A DNA stretch of 64,000 nt from Devosia sp. RR2S18 (GTDB lineage: Bacteria; Pseudomonadota; Alphaproteobacteria; Rhizobiales; Devosiaceae). Position numbers and translations under genes: made by a program. Location of the stretch: contig NZ_CP126539.1 of NCBI RefSeq assembly GCF_030177755.1, positions 1,078,001 through 1,142,000 on the forward strand. Direction: 5' to 3'. Under the pieces are notes generated by a model. That model ran no database searches. It was given only the letters and a program-made list of their open reading frames with translations, and was not told the origin of the DNA. Shown here piece after piece: positions 45,284 to 55,418 of this stretch. Position 1 is the stretch's first letter. Every line of letters begins with the position of its first letter.

Positions 45284-46360
45284 GTGACAATTATGAAGAC
45301 GCTTGCCACCGTGCTGGCAGTCAGCACCGTTGCTATGACCGCATCGGCAACGGCATTTGCTCAGGACAAGGGCCTGATCGGTATCGCCATGCCGACGCAG
45401 TCTTCGCTGCGCTGGATCTCGGACGGCAACGAGCTCAAGGCCGCGCTGGAAGAAAAAGGCTACACCGTCGACCTGCAGTACGCAGAAGACGACATCCCGA
45501 ACCAGCTTTCGCAGGTCGAGAACATGGTGACCAAGGGTGCTGAAGCCCTGGTGATCGCTTCTATTGACGGCACCACGCTGTCCGCCGTGCTGGACCAGGC
45601 TGCTGCCCAGGACATTCCGGTCATTGCCTATGACCGCCTGATCCGGGAAAGCGGGAACGTCAACTACTACACCACTTTCGACAATTTCCAGGTCGGCGTG
45701 CTGCAGGCAAACTCACTGGTGAAGGGTCTCGAAGAGCGCTTCCCCGACCAGAAGCCCTGGAATGTCGAGCTGTTCGGTGGTTCGCCGGACGACAACAACG
45801 CGTTCTTCTTCTATGACGGCGCCATGTCGGTCCTCCAGCCGCTGATCGACAGCGGCGACATCGTGGTCAAGTCCGGCCAGCAGGGCATGGACACTGTCGG
45901 TACCCTGCGTTGGGACGGTGCGGTCGCCCAGGCTCGCATGGACAACATCCTGTCGGCCAACTACTCGGATGGCAGCGTCGTCCACGGCGTGCTGGCCCCC
46001 TATGATGGTCTATCCCGCGGCATCATCTCGTCGCTCCGCGGCGTTGGCTACGGCTCGGGCGACCAGCAGTGGCCAGTGATCACCGGCCAGGACGCCGAGG
46101 CACCGTCCGTCAAGGCGATCATCGCCGGCGAGCAGTACTCGACCGTTTACAAGGACACTCGCGAACTGGCCCGCGTCACCGCTGACCTGGTCGACACCGT
46201 GGTCCAGGGCGGCGAGCCGGAAGGCCTCGACACCACCACCTATGACAATGGTGTCAAGGTCGTGCCGTCAATCCTGCTGACCCCGTACGAGGTCAATGCC
46301 GAGAACTACAAGGAACTGGTTATCGACTCCGGCTACCTGACCGAAGCCGAAATCCAGTAA
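45284..46360 (+). CDS. ChvE-like sugar-binding protein, first copy
   Basis: A 358-residue periplasmic receptor of SBP family 2. The signal peptide (to about TAFAQ, residue 27) is followed by [42 protein letters not shown], the ChvE/multiple-sugar-binding signature, with ligand contacts in [30 protein letters not shown] and [23 protein letters not shown]. It is highly similar along its whole length to the protein at 46661-47743, so the pair is a tandem duplication. ChvE binds galactose, glucose, arabinose, xylose and glucuronic acid. AGGGAG before the GTG at 45284 supports the start; an ATG at 45293 is an alternative. A hairpin follows at 46373-46396. Confidence 0.92.
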   Translation: MTIMKTLATVLAVSTVAMTASATAFAQDKGLIGIAMPTQSSLRWISDGNELKAALEEKGYTVDLQYAEDDIPNQLSQVENMVTKGAEALVIASIDGTTLSAVLDQAAAQDIPVIAYDRLIRESGNVNYYTTFDNFQVGVLQANSLVKGLEERFPDQKPWNVELFGGSPDDNNAFFFYDGAMSVLQPLIDSGDIVVKSGQQGMDTVGTLRWDGAVAQARMDNILSANYSDGSVVHGVLAPYDGLSRGIISSLRGVGYGSGDQQWPVITGQDAEAPSVKAIIAGEQYSTVYKDTRELARVTADLVDTVVQGGEPEGLDTTTYDNGVKVVPSILLTPYEVNAENYKELVIDSGYLTEAEIQ

Positions 46361-46372
46361 ACTGACGATCAA

Positions 46373-46396
46373 GGGCCCCGCGGCAACGTGGGGCCC
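46373..46396 (+). terminator. Hairpin after first chvE-like gene
   Basis: GGGCCCCGCG and CGTGGGGCCC pair over ten positions (one G-U) around a GCAA tetraloop, followed by ATTTCC. It is almost identical in design to the hairpin after the second copy (47756-47779). Confidence 0.65.
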
Positions 46397-46660
46397 ATTT
46401 CCTGCGGGTGGGAGACGGCGAGATACTCGCAGCAGAGTGGCAAGTCGATGCACGTACCTCAAACCGCTTGCGCAAGTTTTTGCATTCTCTTAGTCTCAAG
46501 CCGTTGGCTTGGGAGGGCCAGGGCGCTCAGGCGCCGATTGGAGGAATACAGTAGATCATTGCTCGGCCAGGTATTGGCTCCGCCTCTGGCGTCGCTTAGC
46601 GGCGGGTGGCGGGCTCTGCATCTACTTACCCATCCCAGGACCAGCTAACCTCTACGGGAG

Positions 46661-47743
46661 ATGAGTATGACTGTAATGAAATCACTTGCCGCGATCACCG
46701 CCGTCAGTGCCGTTGCGCTGATGTCGTCGGGCGTGGCTTTCGCGCAGGATAAGGGTCTGATCGGCGTCGCGATGCCCGAGCAGACCACGCTGCGCTGGAA
46801 CTCGGATGGTGCCGAGCTGAAGGCTGCGCTGGAAGAGATGGGCTACACCGTCGACCTGCAATATGCGGGTGACGACATTCCCAATCAGCTGGCCCAGATC
46901 GAGAACATGGTGACCAAGGGCGCCGATGCTCTGATCATCGCAGCGCTCGACGGCACGACCCTCAGCGCCGTGCTGGAGCAGGCTGGCGCCGCAGGCACCG
47001 AAGTGGTCGCCTATGACCGCCTGATCCGTGACACCGAGAACGTCGACTACTACACCACCTTCGACAACTACCAGGTGGGCGTGCTGCAGGCCAATTCGCT
47101 GGTGCGTGGCCTCGAAGAGCGCTTCCCCGACCAGAAGCCCTGGAATGTCGAACTGTTCGGCGGTTCGCCGGATGACAACAACGCGTTCTTCTTCTACGAT
47201 GGCGCCATGAGCGTCCTCCAGCCGCTGATCGACTCGGGCGATGTCGTCGTCAAGTCGGGCCAGCAGGGCATGGAGCAGGTCGGCACGCTGCGTTGGGACG
47301 GTGCTGCCGCCCAGTCGCGCATGGATAATCTTCTGTCGGCCAACTACTCCGATGGGACCGTGGTCCATGGCGTGCTGGCACCGAACGACAATCTCGCCCG
47401 CGGCGTGATTTCGTCGCTCCGTGGCATCGGCTATGGTTCGGGTGATCTGCAGTGGCCGGTGATTACCGGTCAGGACGCCGAAGTTCCCTCGATCAAGGCG
47501 ATCATCGATGGCGAGCAGTATTCGACCGTCTACAAGGACACCCGCGAACTCGCGCGTGTAACAGCCGGTCTGGTGGACACAGTGCTGTCGGGTGAAACGC
47601 CCGAAGGGCTGGACACGACCACCTATGACAACGGCGTCAAAGTTGTTCCGTCGATCCTTTTGACCCCTTACGAGGTCAATGCCGAAAATTATCAGGAACT
47701 TGTTGTAGACTCAGGCTACATCAGCGAATCCGACCTGCAGTAG
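46661..47743 (+). CDS. chvE: ChvE-like sugar-binding protein, second copy
   Basis: A 360-residue paralogue of the protein encoded immediately upstream, with the same [20 protein letters not shown] opening after the signal peptide and identical segments such as [20 protein letters not shown]. Differences cluster at the N-terminus, in [21 protein letters not shown] and near the hinge [13 protein letters not shown], which could change ligand preference. It directly precedes the ATPase gene (84 bases, with a hairpin), so it is the copy organised as in chvE-gguAB. Its 300-base upstream gap contains the sequence shared with the first copy's leader and a GGAGGA at 46540-46545. Confidence 0.93.
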   Translation: MSMTVMKSLAAITAVSAVALMSSGVAFAQDKGLIGVAMPEQTTLRWNSDGAELKAALEEMGYTVDLQYAGDDIPNQLAQIENMVTKGADALIIAALDGTTLSAVLEQAGAAGTEVVAYDRLIRDTENVDYYTTFDNYQVGVLQANSLVRGLEERFPDQKPWNVELFGGSPDDNNAFFFYDGAMSVLQPLIDSGDVVVKSGQQGMEQVGTLRWDGAAAQSRMDNLLSANYSDGTVVHGVLAPNDNLARGVISSLRGIGYGSGDLQWPVITGQDAEVPSIKAIIDGEQYSTVYKDTRELARVTAGLVDTVLSGETPEGLDTTTYDNGVKVVPSILLTPYEVNAENYQELVVDSGYISESDLQ

Positions 47744-47755
47744 CAGGGTAAACCA

Positions 47756-47779
47756 GGGTCCCGCGGCAACGCGGGACCC
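47756..47779 (+). terminator. Hairpin between chvE and gguA
   Basis: GGGTCCCGCG and CGCGGGACCC form a perfect ten-base stem closed by a GCAA (GNRA) loop, followed by ATTCTAGCTTT. Partial termination or 3' end protection here would leave receptor mRNA in excess over the ATPase and permease. Confidence 0.7.
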
Positions 47780-47826
47780 ATTCTAGCTTTGACCGGGCTG
47801 CAAGCCCGCCGAACAGTAGAGCCAGT

Positions 47827-49359
47827 ATGACGAAGACGATCCTGGAGATGCGCGGCATCACCAAGACTTTCCCCGGCGTAAAGGCGCTCTCCGATGTCAA
47901 TCTCGACATTAGAGAGGCCGAGATTCATGCCATCGTGGGTGAGAATGGTGCCGGCAAATCAACGCTGATGAAGGTGTTGAGCGGTGTTTATCCGCACGGC
48001 TCCTATGACGGGCAAATCATCTACAAGGGTGAAGAGCAGCACTTCCGCTCGATTGCCGACAGCGAGCACAAAGGCATCGTCATCATCCACCAGGAGCTAG
48101 CGCTCGTGCCGATGCTCTCGATCGCCGAGAACATCTTCCTGGGCAATGAGCAGGCCACCGGCGGCGTCATCGACTGGGACGAGACGCGCGAGGGCGCGCG
48201 CAAGCTGCTGCGCATGGTCGGGCTGACCGAAGACCCCGATACGCTGGTGACCAATATTGGCGTGGGCAAGCAGCAATTGGTGGAAATCGCCAAGGCGCTC
48301 AGCAAATCCGTGCAATTGCTCATTCTGGACGAGCCGACCGCTTCCCTGTCCGAAAAGGACAGCCAGGCGCTGCTGGACCTGCTGTTGGAATTCAAGGCGC
48401 AGGGTATCACCTCGATCCTGATCAGCCACAAGCTGAACGAAGTTAGCCGTGTCTCCGACCGGATCACCGTTATCCGCGACGGCCGCGCCATCGAGACGAT
48501 GAACAAGGAAGAGATCACCGAGGACCGGATCGTCACCTCCATGGTCGGCCGCTCGCTGGACGATCGCTATCCCGCCCGCACGCCGAACGTCGGCGAAGTC
48601 GTGTTCGAGGTGAAGAACTGGTCGGTCTACCACCCGCAGCACCGCGAGCGGCAGATCATTCGCAACATCGACATTGCCGTTCGCAAGGGCGAAGTGGTGG
48701 GCATTGCCGGGCTGATGGGCTCGGGCCGCACTGAATTCGCCATGAGCGTCTTCGGCAAGTCCTACGGTCAACGCATCTCGGGCGAGGTCTATCTCCGGGG
48801 CCAGAAGATCGACACCTCGACCGTGCAGCGGGCAGTCTCGCACGGCATCGCCTATGCGACCGAGGACCGCAAGACCTTCGGCCTCAACCTTATCGACCAC
48901 ATCAAGCACAACACGACGCTAGCCAATCTTAACGGCATCTCGCGCTGGGGCGTGATCGACGACCTGGCTGAGCTCGATGCTGCCAATGACTACCGGCGCA
49001 AGACCAATATCCGTTCATCAAGCGTCTATCAGGTCACCGGCAACCTGTCCGGTGGCAACCAGCAAAAGGTCGTGCTCTCCAAGTGGCTTTTCGCCAATCC
49101 CGAGGTGCTGATCCTGGACGAGCCGACGCGCGGCATCGACGTTGGCGCCAAGTATGAGATCTACACGATCATCAACCAGCTGGCAGCGCAGGGCAAAGCC
49201 GTCATCGTCATCTCTTCGGAAATGCCGGAACTGCTTGGTATTACCGACCGCCTCTATGTAATGAACGAAGGCCGCATCGTAGGCGAAATGCCGACCAACG
49301 AAGCGAGCCAGGAGAAGATCATGCGCGCTATCGTTCGCGCTGAAGGAAAAGCATCATGA
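47827..49359 (+). CDS. gguA: Sugar ABC transporter ATP-binding protein (GguA/MmsA-type)
   Basis: A 510-residue tandem ATPase of the CUT2 class. The first nucleotide domain has GENGAGKST (residues ~39-47) and [16 protein letters not shown]; the second has the degenerate [11 protein letters not shown]-loop typical of CUT2 proteins, [16 protein letters not shown] and [20 protein letters not shown]. The N-terminal [21 protein letters not shown] is the xylose/multiple-sugar subgroup start. It couples ATP hydrolysis to aldose import with the permease overlapping its 3' end by four bases. Confidence 0.95.
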   Translation: MTKTILEMRGITKTFPGVKALSDVNLDIREAEIHAIVGENGAGKSTLMKVLSGVYPHGSYDGQIIYKGEEQHFRSIADSEHKGIVIIHQELALVPMLSIAENIFLGNEQATGGVIDWDETREGARKLLRMVGLTEDPDTLVTNIGVGKQQLVEIAKALSKSVQLLILDEPTASLSEKDSQALLDLLLEFKAQGITSILISHKLNEVSRVSDRITVIRDGRAIETMNKEEITEDRIVTSMVGRSLDDRYPARTPNVGEVVFEVKNWSVYHPQHRERQIIRNIDIAVRKGEVVGIAGLMGSGRTEFAMSVFGKSYGQRISGEVYLRGQKIDTSTVQRAVSHGIAYATEDRKTFGLNLIDHIKHNTTLANLNGISRWGVIDDLAELDAANDYRRKTNIRSSSVYQVTGNLSGGNQQKVVLSKWLFANPEVLILDEPTRGIDVGAKYEIYTIINQLAAQGKAVIVISSEMPELLGITDRLYVMNEGRIVGEMPTNEASQEKIMRAIVRAEGKAS

Positions 49360-50639
49360 CCACGGAAACCGCACCAACGGGCCTCACCGCCGGAGCTGAA
49401 AAGGCCCAGATGAAAGAGCTCACCATGTGGGGGGCGCTCAAGTCCAACATGCGCGATTACGGGCTATTGCTGGCCCTGATCCTGATCATGCTGTTCTTCC
49501 AGTATTTCACCAATGGCGTGCTGTTCAAGCCGGTGAACCTGACCAACATCATCCTGCAGAACAGCTACATCATTGTGATGGCGCTGGGCATGCTGCTGGT
49601 CATCGTGGCTGGCCATATCGACCTTTCCGTTGGCTCGGTTTCGGGCTTCATCGGGGCTCTCGCGGCCATGCTGATGGTGGGCTGGGACCTGCCGCCGGCG
49701 CTGGCTTTCATGGCTAATCCGCTGATCGCGGGCGCACTGTGTCTGCTTGTGGGGGCGGCCATCGGGGCGGGGCAGGGTTATCTCATTGCCTATTACCGGA
49801 TTCCGGCGTTCATCGTGACGCTAGCGGGTATGCTGATCTTCAAGGGTCTGTCGCTGGCGATCCTGTCGGGACGCTCTGTCGGTCCGTTCCCTACCGAATT
49901 CCAGCTTCTCTCGGCAGGCTTCATTCCCGATGTGTTTGGTCCCATCACGCTGATCGAGGCTGGTGAAGGCGTGCAGGCGCTGACGCTGCACACCACCACC
50001 ATGGTGATTGCCATTGTGGCTATCGTGGCGATGGTGTTCTTCTCCATCCGGGGGCGCAACCGTCGCAAGGCGCGCGGCTATGAAACCGAGCCCTTTAGCC
50101 TGTTTGTGGTCAAGAACATCGTGATCGCCGGCCTGGTGCTGTTCTTCAGCTACATGCTGGCCTCCTATCGCGGTCTGCCCAACGTGCTAGTCGTGATGGG
50201 TCTGCTGATTGCGCTTTTTGTGTTCGTGACCAAGCGCATGACCTTTGGCCGTCGCATCTACGCACTGGGTGGTAACGTCAAGGCCGCGGCGCTGTCGGGC
50301 ATCAAGACCGAGCGGATGACCTTCTATGTCTTCGCCATCATGGGCGCGCTGGCAGCGCTTGCTGGCATGATCTATGCCGCGCGTCTCAACTCGGCGACGC
50401 CGAAGGCCGGGCAGGGGCTTGAACTCGACGTGATCGCAGCCGTGTTCATCGGTGGTGCCTCGGCGCTGGGCGGGGTCGGCCAGGTGGCTGGCGCGGTGAT
50501 CGGTGCGTTTATTATGGGCGTGATGAACAACGGTATGTCGATCATGGGCGTCAACATCGATTGGCAGCAGATGATCAAGGGCGTCGTGCTGCTCGCCGCG
50601 GTGTTCTTCGACCTCTACAACAAGAACCGCGCCGCCTAA
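49356..50639 (+). CDS. gguB: Sugar ABC transporter permease (GguB/MmsB/XylH-type)
   Basis: A 427-residue CUT2 permease with about ten to twelve membrane segments. Markers are [58 protein letters not shown] and the C-terminal [37 protein letters not shown]. The long XylH-type extension (residues ~215-260) is present. ATGA overlap with gguA; an intrinsic terminator follows at 50662-50690, ending the operon. Confidence 0.95.
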   Translation: MTTETAPTGLTAGAEKAQMKELTMWGALKSNMRDYGLLLALILIMLFFQYFTNGVLFKPVNLTNIILQNSYIIVMALGMLLVIVAGHIDLSVGSVSGFIGALAAMLMVGWDLPPALAFMANPLIAGALCLLVGAAIGAGQGYLIAYYRIPAFIVTLAGMLIFKGLSLAILSGRSVGPFPTEFQLLSAGFIPDVFGPITLIEAGEGVQALTLHTTTMVIAIVAIVAMVFFSIRGRNRRKARGYETEPFSLFVVKNIVIAGLVLFFSYMLASYRGLPNVLVVMGLLIALFVFVTKRMTFGRRIYALGGNVKAAALSGIKTERMTFYVFAIMGALAALAGMIYAARLNSATPKAGQGLELDVIAAVFIGGASALGGVGQVAGAVIGAFIMGVMNNGMSIMGVNIDWQQMIKGVVLLAAVFFDLYNKNRAA

Positions 50640-50661
50640 ACTGCGGACCCGAAATAAGAAA

Positions 50662-50690
50662 GGCCGCCGGTGAGAGCCGGCGGCCTTTTT
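50662..50690 (+). terminator. Intrinsic terminator after gguB
   Basis: GGCCGCCGG and CCGGCGGCC form a perfect nine-base stem around TGAGAG, followed by TTTTT at 50686-50690. On the other strand it would also end the convergent sulfurtransferase transcript. Confidence 0.9.
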
Positions 50691-50712
50691 GTGTTCTGTC
50701 CCTGGCGTCTTC

Positions 50713-51546
50713 TCAGGGCTCGATGTCGGTGTCCTTGCGGCCGCCCCATTCCGCCCAGGAGCCGTCATAGACCGCCACTTCTTCGGCGCCTGCCAATTGC
50801 AGAGCGAGAGCGAGGGTGGAGGCGGTCACGCCCGAGCCACAAGTGGTGATGATGGGGCGGTCGAGATGCACCTTGCGTTCGGCGAAGAGGGTGCGGAGGT
50901 CCTCGACGGAGCGCATCTGGCCTTTCTCGGTAAGGAGGCCAACGGGGATGTTGGTGCTGCCCGGAATGTGACCGCCCCGCAGATGCGGCCGCGGCTCGGG
51001 AATCTCGGCATTGAAGCGGGGGGCGGGCCGCGCATCAACGATCTGTGCGTCGCGGGTGCGGCTGGCGCGCTGCACCTCGGCAAACTCGGCCACGGCGTCA
51101 TCATCGACGTGCACCTCGAAATGGCGGGGCTCGCGCTCAACTTGGCCCGTCTCGAGCGGACGGCCTTCGGCGCGCCATTTGGGACCACCTCCGGCAAGGA
51201 TGAAAACCCGCTCCGCGCCCATGGTGGTAAAGGACCACCAGGCGCGGGGCGCGCTGAACAGTCCAAGCTCGTCATAGATGACAATGACGTCGGTGTCGGC
51301 AATCCCCAGTTCCCCCACCTGCCGCGCAAACTGCGAGGGTGCTGGCAGCATGTGGGGGAGGTCGGTTGTCTCGTCGGAGATGGCGTCGATGTCGAAGAAC
51401 ACAGCGCCAGGAATATGCCCTGCCAGATATTCGGCATGGGCGTTGCGCTCGGCGCCGGGCAGATGCCAGCTGGCGTCGAGCACGACAAGATGCGGATCGT
51501 GGAGATGGGCGGCTAGCCAGTCGGTGGAAACAAAGGGATTGTGCAT
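50713..51546 (-). CDS. sseA: 3-mercaptopyruvate/thiosulfate sulfurtransferase
   Basis: A 277-residue two-domain rhodanese. The N-terminal inactive domain (FVSTDWLAAHLHDPHLVVLDASWHLP) and C-terminal catalytic domain (IVDARPAPRFN) are complete; the active-site Cys is in IITTCGSGVTAS and GSWAEWGGRKDTDIEP is the usual end. The CGSGVT loop is typical of mercaptopyruvate sulfurtransferases (SseA), which transfer sulfur to thiophilic acceptors in the cytoplasm. Convergent with gguB across a shared terminator; unrelated in function to its neighbours. Confidence 0.92.
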   Translation of the reverse strand: MHNPFVSTDWLAAHLHDPHLVVLDASWHLPGAERNAHAEYLAGHIPGAVFFDIDAISDETTDLPHMLPAPSQFARQVGELGIADTDVIVIYDELGLFSAPRAWWSFTTMGAERVFILAGGGPKWRAEGRPLETGQVEREPRHFEVHVDDDAVAEFAEVQRASRTRDAQIVDARPAPRFNAEIPEPRPHLRGGHIPGSTNIPVGLLTEKGQMRSVEDLRTLFAERKVHLDRPIITTCGSGVTASTLALALQLAGAEEVAVYDGSWAEWGGRKDTDIEP

Positions 51547-51585
51547 GATGGCCAGTTTAGCAGTTCTGAGGATGAGCGGCGAGGA

Positions 51586-52623
51586 CTAGGCCGCCGAAAC
51601 GGAGGCCGGAGCAGGCGCAGGTCCGGAACTTTCGCGCAGCACCAGTTCGACCGGCAAGAGCTCGTGGATGTCTTCGGCGCGCTTCCCTGCCAGCAATTGC
51701 AGGATGAGTTCGGCGACCCGCACGCCCGCCTGGCGGATGGAGGAGCGCGTGGTGGACATGGTGGGATACATGTTGTCGGCGTTGAGGTAGGGGAAGACAT
51801 CGTCGTGCGCGATCATCGAAACCTCCTTGCCCAAGGTGAGCCCTGCCTGCCGGATGGCGCGGAAAATGCCTAAAGCCGTCATCATCGAGCCTGCAAGGAA
51901 AGCCGTGGGACGCTGAGGCCGTTCCAACATGGCCTGTGCCATCCGGAAGGCGATCTCGTCGGTGAACACCGAATTGCCTATCAAGGTTCGGTCGAACGGC
52001 ACGCCGCGAGCGGAAAGGGCGGCGAGATAGCCGATCTCGCGGTGTTCAGCAAAGGTCAGGCCCTTGGCGCCGTTCAGCAGTGCGATGCGGCGGTGGCCGA
52101 GGTCGACCAAGTGGCTCGTGGCGCGTTCCATCGCTCCCGTATTGTCGATGTCCAGCCATGCTACGGGATGGGCGATGTTGGTGCGGCCATGCAGGACAAA
52201 GGGGATGCCGAGCTCGATCAGGAGTTCGGCGCGTTCGTCGAGCAGCTTGGGTGAATGCAGGATAAAAGCATCAACCTTCTGGCTGGCGGCGGCCCGGCGA
52301 TAGGCGGCGACCTCGTCCTGGTAGCTTTCGACCGTGGTGACGAGAATATCGACTTCCTCGTGTGCGAGCCGACTGCCGAGACCGCCCAGGAACTCGCTGG
52401 TGTGCGGACCAAATTCAGCCGACCCGCGCAGCACCATGCCGATTGTGCCGGAGCGACCAGTTGCCAGGCGCAGGGCACTGGCGTTCGGCCGATAGCCGAG
52501 GCGCGCAGCGGCTTCTGCCACGCGGCGGCGGGTCGCCTCCTTGACTTCGGGATAGCCATTGAGCGCGCGGCTGACAGTGGTTTGCGACAGGCCGAGATGC
52601 TCGGCCAGATCCTTCAGTCTCAT
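51586..52623 (-). CDS. thuR: LacI-family transcriptional regulator ThuR
   Basis: A 345-residue repressor. The LacI helix-turn-helix LKDLAEHLGLSQTTVSRALNGYPEVKEATRRRV occupies residues ~3-35, with the hinge helix RPNASALRLATG, and a periplasmic-binding-protein-like effector domain follows. It is divergent from thuEFGKAB, as in Sinorhizobium meliloti. The ATG at 52623-52621 gives the standard N-terminus; the longer frame to 52731 adds a non-conserved tail. A perfect CCAAAGCGCTTTGG palindrome at 52957-52970 in the shared region fits the LacI operator shape. Confidence 0.92.
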   Translation of the reverse strand: MRLKDLAEHLGLSQTTVSRALNGYPEVKEATRRRVAEAAARLGYRPNASALRLATGRSGTIGMVLRGSAEFGPHTSEFLGGLGSRLAHEEVDILVTTVESYQDEVAAYRRAAASQKVDAFILHSPKLLDERAELLIELGIPFVLHGRTNIAHPVAWLDIDNTGAMERATSHLVDLGHRRIALLNGAKGLTFAEHREIGYLAALSARGVPFDRTLIGNSVFTDEIAFRMAQAMLERPQRPTAFLAGSMMTALGIFRAIRQAGLTLGKEVSMIAHDDVFPYLNADNMYPTMSTTRSSIRQAGVRVAELILQLLAGKRAEDIHELLPVELVLRESSGPAPAPASVSAA

Positions 52624-52922
52624 CCTCAAACGGCTCGCAAGGCGGGTCCGGCTATGCGCCTGTTGATCGGCGTGTGAAGAACCACTTGCGAGCAGGCGGA
52701 GCGCCCCGACGGCATTCCGCACCTCCTCCATCGCGCATTCAAAGCGATATCAAATTGAAGTGCAAGTATGCAAAACGGCTGGTGCTCGTTTGAGGTGCGT
52801 ACATCAGCTTTGGATGGTCAAAAATTAACGGCGAGGAGAAAGTCCATGAACTAAGCTATTGGTCCAGAACGAGTTTCTTTCTCCATTGCCGGCTTCTTTT
52901 TAAGATTCTCGAGGAGTGGCGC

Positions 52923-52970
52923 TTGACAGACTGGGGCTGCTCTGTTTCCTTTTCAGCCAAAGCGCTTTGG
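52923..52970 (+). promoter_or_regulatory. Candidate thuE promoter and ThuR operator
   Basis: TTGACA at 52923-52928 is a consensus -35 box; a weak TTCCTT lies 17 bases downstream. CCAAAGCGCTTTGG at 52957-52970 is a perfect 14-base palindrome with the central CG step of LacI-family operators, lying just downstream of the -10, where a repressor would block initiation. The rest of the 463-base intergenic region shows no gene. Confidence 0.6.
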
Positions 52971-53086
52971 ATTGCGGGGCAAAAAGCACCTGCGGCAAAG
53001 TGTTTCGAGGGAGGAGCTGTTCTGGTCATCTCAGGCCGGGACTCATTGCGCCTCCCACCATTTTGGTTCATTCGGGAGGATATCTA

Positions 53087-54349
53087 ATGAAAATCAACAA
53101 GAAGCTCGTTGGGCTGCTGACCAGCGTCACGCTGGTGTCCGCGGGCGCAGCGCAGGCTGCCGAGTTGTCGATCGTGTCGGGTGACACCGGCAATGGCTTG
53201 GCTTTTCTGGAAGAGCAGCTCGACAAGTTTGAGGAGCGTACCGGGCACACTGTGACCGTGGTGCCAATGCCATCGTCCACCACTGACCAGTTCGGCCAGT
53301 ATCGCCTGTGGCTCGCCGCTGGAAATCAGGACATCGACGTTTATACCACGGACGTGATCTGGGCTCCCCAACTTGCCGATCAGTTCCTCGACCTCAGCGA
53401 AGCTGCCGCCGATGTGGTGGACGAACACTTCCCCTCGATTATCGAGTCGCAGACGGTGGACGGCAAGCTCGTCGCCATTCCTGCCTACACGGATGCGCCG
53501 GCGCTGTTCTACCGCACCGACCTGCTCGAGAAGTACGACAAGGAAGTGCCGACCACCTGGCCTGAGCTCCGCGAAACCGCCCAGGAAATCATGGACGGTG
53601 AGCGGGCTGACGGTAATGCCGACATGTGGGGCTTTGTGTTCCAGGGCAATGCCTATGAAGGCCTGACCTGCAACGCCCTGGAATGGGTGAAGTCCTATGG
53701 CGGTGGCCAGATCGTGGAAGCCGATGGCACCATCTCCATCAACAACGAACAGGCTGTAGCAGCGCTCGAGGAAGCCAAGAGCTGGATCGGTACGATCTCG
53801 CCAGAGGGCGTGCTGGGCTACATGGAAGAGGAAAGCCGCGGCGTTTGGCAGGTCGGCAATGCCGTCTTCATGCGCAACTGGCCCTATGCCTACGCCCTCG
53901 GTGAAAGCGAGGATTCGGCTATTCAGGGGCAGTTCGACGTGGCCCCGCTTCCAGCAGGAGAAGGCCCGGACGCCCGTTCGGCCGCTACGCTGGGTGGCTG
54001 GAACTATGCCGTGTCCAGGTACTCGCAGAACCCCGACGCAGCAACCGAGTTGGCCCTCTTCCTAACTTCGGCGGAGATCCAGAAGGAACGCGCGATCAAG
54101 CAGACCAATCTGCCAACAATCGAAGCGCTCTATGATGACGAGGAGATTGCCGAAGCCGCTCCGATCATCCCGAACTGGAAGGAAATCTTCCAGAACGCAG
54201 TGCCGCGTCCGTCTGCCCCGACGCAGTCCGACTATAACGAGGTTTCCTCGCTGTTCTGGTCGGCAGTTCACAATACGCTCTCGGGCAATGGCTCGGCTGC
54301 AGAGAACCTCGAGGTTCTCGAACTCGATCTCGAAGAACTGCTGAACTAA
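53087..54349 (+). CDS. thuE: Trehalose/maltose-type ABC transporter binding protein ThuE
   Basis: A 420-residue SBP family 1 receptor with signal peptide MKINKKLVGLLTSVTLVSAGAAQA. The mature start ELSIVSGDTGNGLAFLEEQLDKFEERTGHTV and the segments IDVYTTDVIWAPQLADQF and PAYTDAPALFYRTDLLEKY match trehalose/maltose-binding proteins. GGGAGGA at 53074-53080 fixes the ATG at 53087. It heads the thuEFGKAB operon, divergent from thuR. A long hairpin at 54366-54403 follows. Confidence 0.93.
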   Translation: MKINKKLVGLLTSVTLVSAGAAQAAELSIVSGDTGNGLAFLEEQLDKFEERTGHTVTVVPMPSSTTDQFGQYRLWLAAGNQDIDVYTTDVIWAPQLADQFLDLSEAAADVVDEHFPSIIESQTVDGKLVAIPAYTDAPALFYRTDLLEKYDKEVPTTWPELRETAQEIMDGERADGNADMWGFVFQGNAYEGLTCNALEWVKSYGGGQIVEADGTISINNEQAVAALEEAKSWIGTISPEGVLGYMEEESRGVWQVGNAVFMRNWPYAYALGESEDSAIQGQFDVAPLPAGEGPDARSAATLGGWNYAVSRYSQNPDAATELALFLTSAEIQKERAIKQTNLPTIEALYDDEEIAEAAPIIPNWKEIFQNAVPRPSAPTQSDYNEVSSLFWSAVHNTLSGNGSAAENLEVLELDLEELLN

Positions 54350-54365
54350 GCCGTTCTCAAGTCAA

Positions 54366-54403
54366 GCGGAGCGGGCGACAGGTCCACCTGGCGTCCGCTC
54401 CGC
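54366..54403 (+). terminator. Intercistronic hairpin after thuE
   Basis: GCGGAGCGG pairs with CCGCTCCGC over nine bases, and CAGGT with ACCTG within the loop extends it. No U-run follows. It sits between the receptor and permease genes. Confidence 0.65.
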
Positions 54404-54437
54404 ACCGATAAGTGGGTACTGGGAGGAGACCTACCGC

Positions 54438-55418
54438 ATGGCCACTGAAGCAATGACGTCACCGGTGACGTCGGGCAGGCCAAGGGCCAGATCGGAATTG
54501 ATGCAGCAGCGGGTGCGTGCTGCGCGACTGTTCCTCCTTCCCATGCTGATCGCCCTGTTCATCGTGGCCGGCTGGCCACTGCTGCGCTCGATCTGGTTCT
54601 CCTTCACGGATGCCTCGCTCAACGACCTCTATGGCGCTGAGTGGGTTGGCTTTGCCAATTACCTCAACTGGCGGACGCTCGAGAGTGGGCGGACCATCTA
54701 TCGCGGCCTCCTGGTGGACGCCAGCTGGTGGAACGCGGTCTGGAACACGGTGCGCTTCGCCTTCTGGTCGGTGCTGTGGGAAACAGTCCTCGGCATGATC
54801 GTGGCTTTGGTGCTCAATGCCGAATTCCGCGGACGCGGCTTGGTTCGTGCGGCAATCCTGATCCCTTGGGCCATCCCCACCATCGTTTCGGCCCGCATGT
54901 GGGGCTGGATGCTGAACGACCAGTTTGGCATCCTCAATGATATTGGCTTGCGCCTTGGGCTTCTCAGCCAGAAGGTTGCCTGGACTGCATCATCCGACAC
55001 GGCGATGACCGCAGTGCTGATCGTCGATATCTGGAAGACCACGCCCTTTATGGCGTTGCTTATCCTTGCGGGCCTGCAGATGATCCCCAGGGACATCTAC
55101 GAGGCTGCCGAGATCGATGGGGTTCATCCGGTCAAGCAGTTCTTCAAGATCACCCTGCCGCTGGTGCGCCCGGCGCTGATGGTGGCGATCATCTTCCGCG
55201 TGCTCGATGCGCTGCGCATCTTCGATCTAATCTATGTGCTGACGCCCAATTCAGACACCACCAAGACCATGTCTGTGCTGGCGCGCGAGAACCTCTTTGA
55301 GTTCGACAATTTTGCCTATGGATCAGCGCAGTCAACGCTGCTGTTCCTGATCATCGCCCTGTTTACCATCCTCTACATCTGGTTGGGCAAGGTGAACTTT
55401 GACGGAGGGCAGCGCTGA
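54438..55418 (+). CDS. thuF: Trehalose/maltose-type ABC permease ThuF
   Basis: A 326-residue CUT1 permease with six membrane segments after a 25-residue N-terminal cytoplasmic extension (QQRVRAARLFLLPMLIALFIVAG is the first segment). The EAA loop is YEAAEIDGVHPVKQFFKITLPLVRPAL. GGGAGGAGACC precedes the ATG. Its stop overlaps thuG (TGATG). Confidence 0.93.
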   Translation: MATEAMTSPVTSGRPRARSELMQQRVRAARLFLLPMLIALFIVAGWPLLRSIWFSFTDASLNDLYGAEWVGFANYLNWRTLESGRTIYRGLLVDASWWNAVWNTVRFAFWSVLWETVLGMIVALVLNAEFRGRGLVRAAILIPWAIPTIVSARMWGWMLNDQFGILNDIGLRLGLLSQKVAWTASSDTAMTAVLIVDIWKTTPFMALLILAGLQMIPRDIYEAAEIDGVHPVKQFFKITLPLVRPALMVAIIFRVLDALRIFDLIYVLTPNSDTTKTMSVLARENLFEFDNFAYGSAQSTLLFLIIALFTILYIWLGKVNFDGGQR

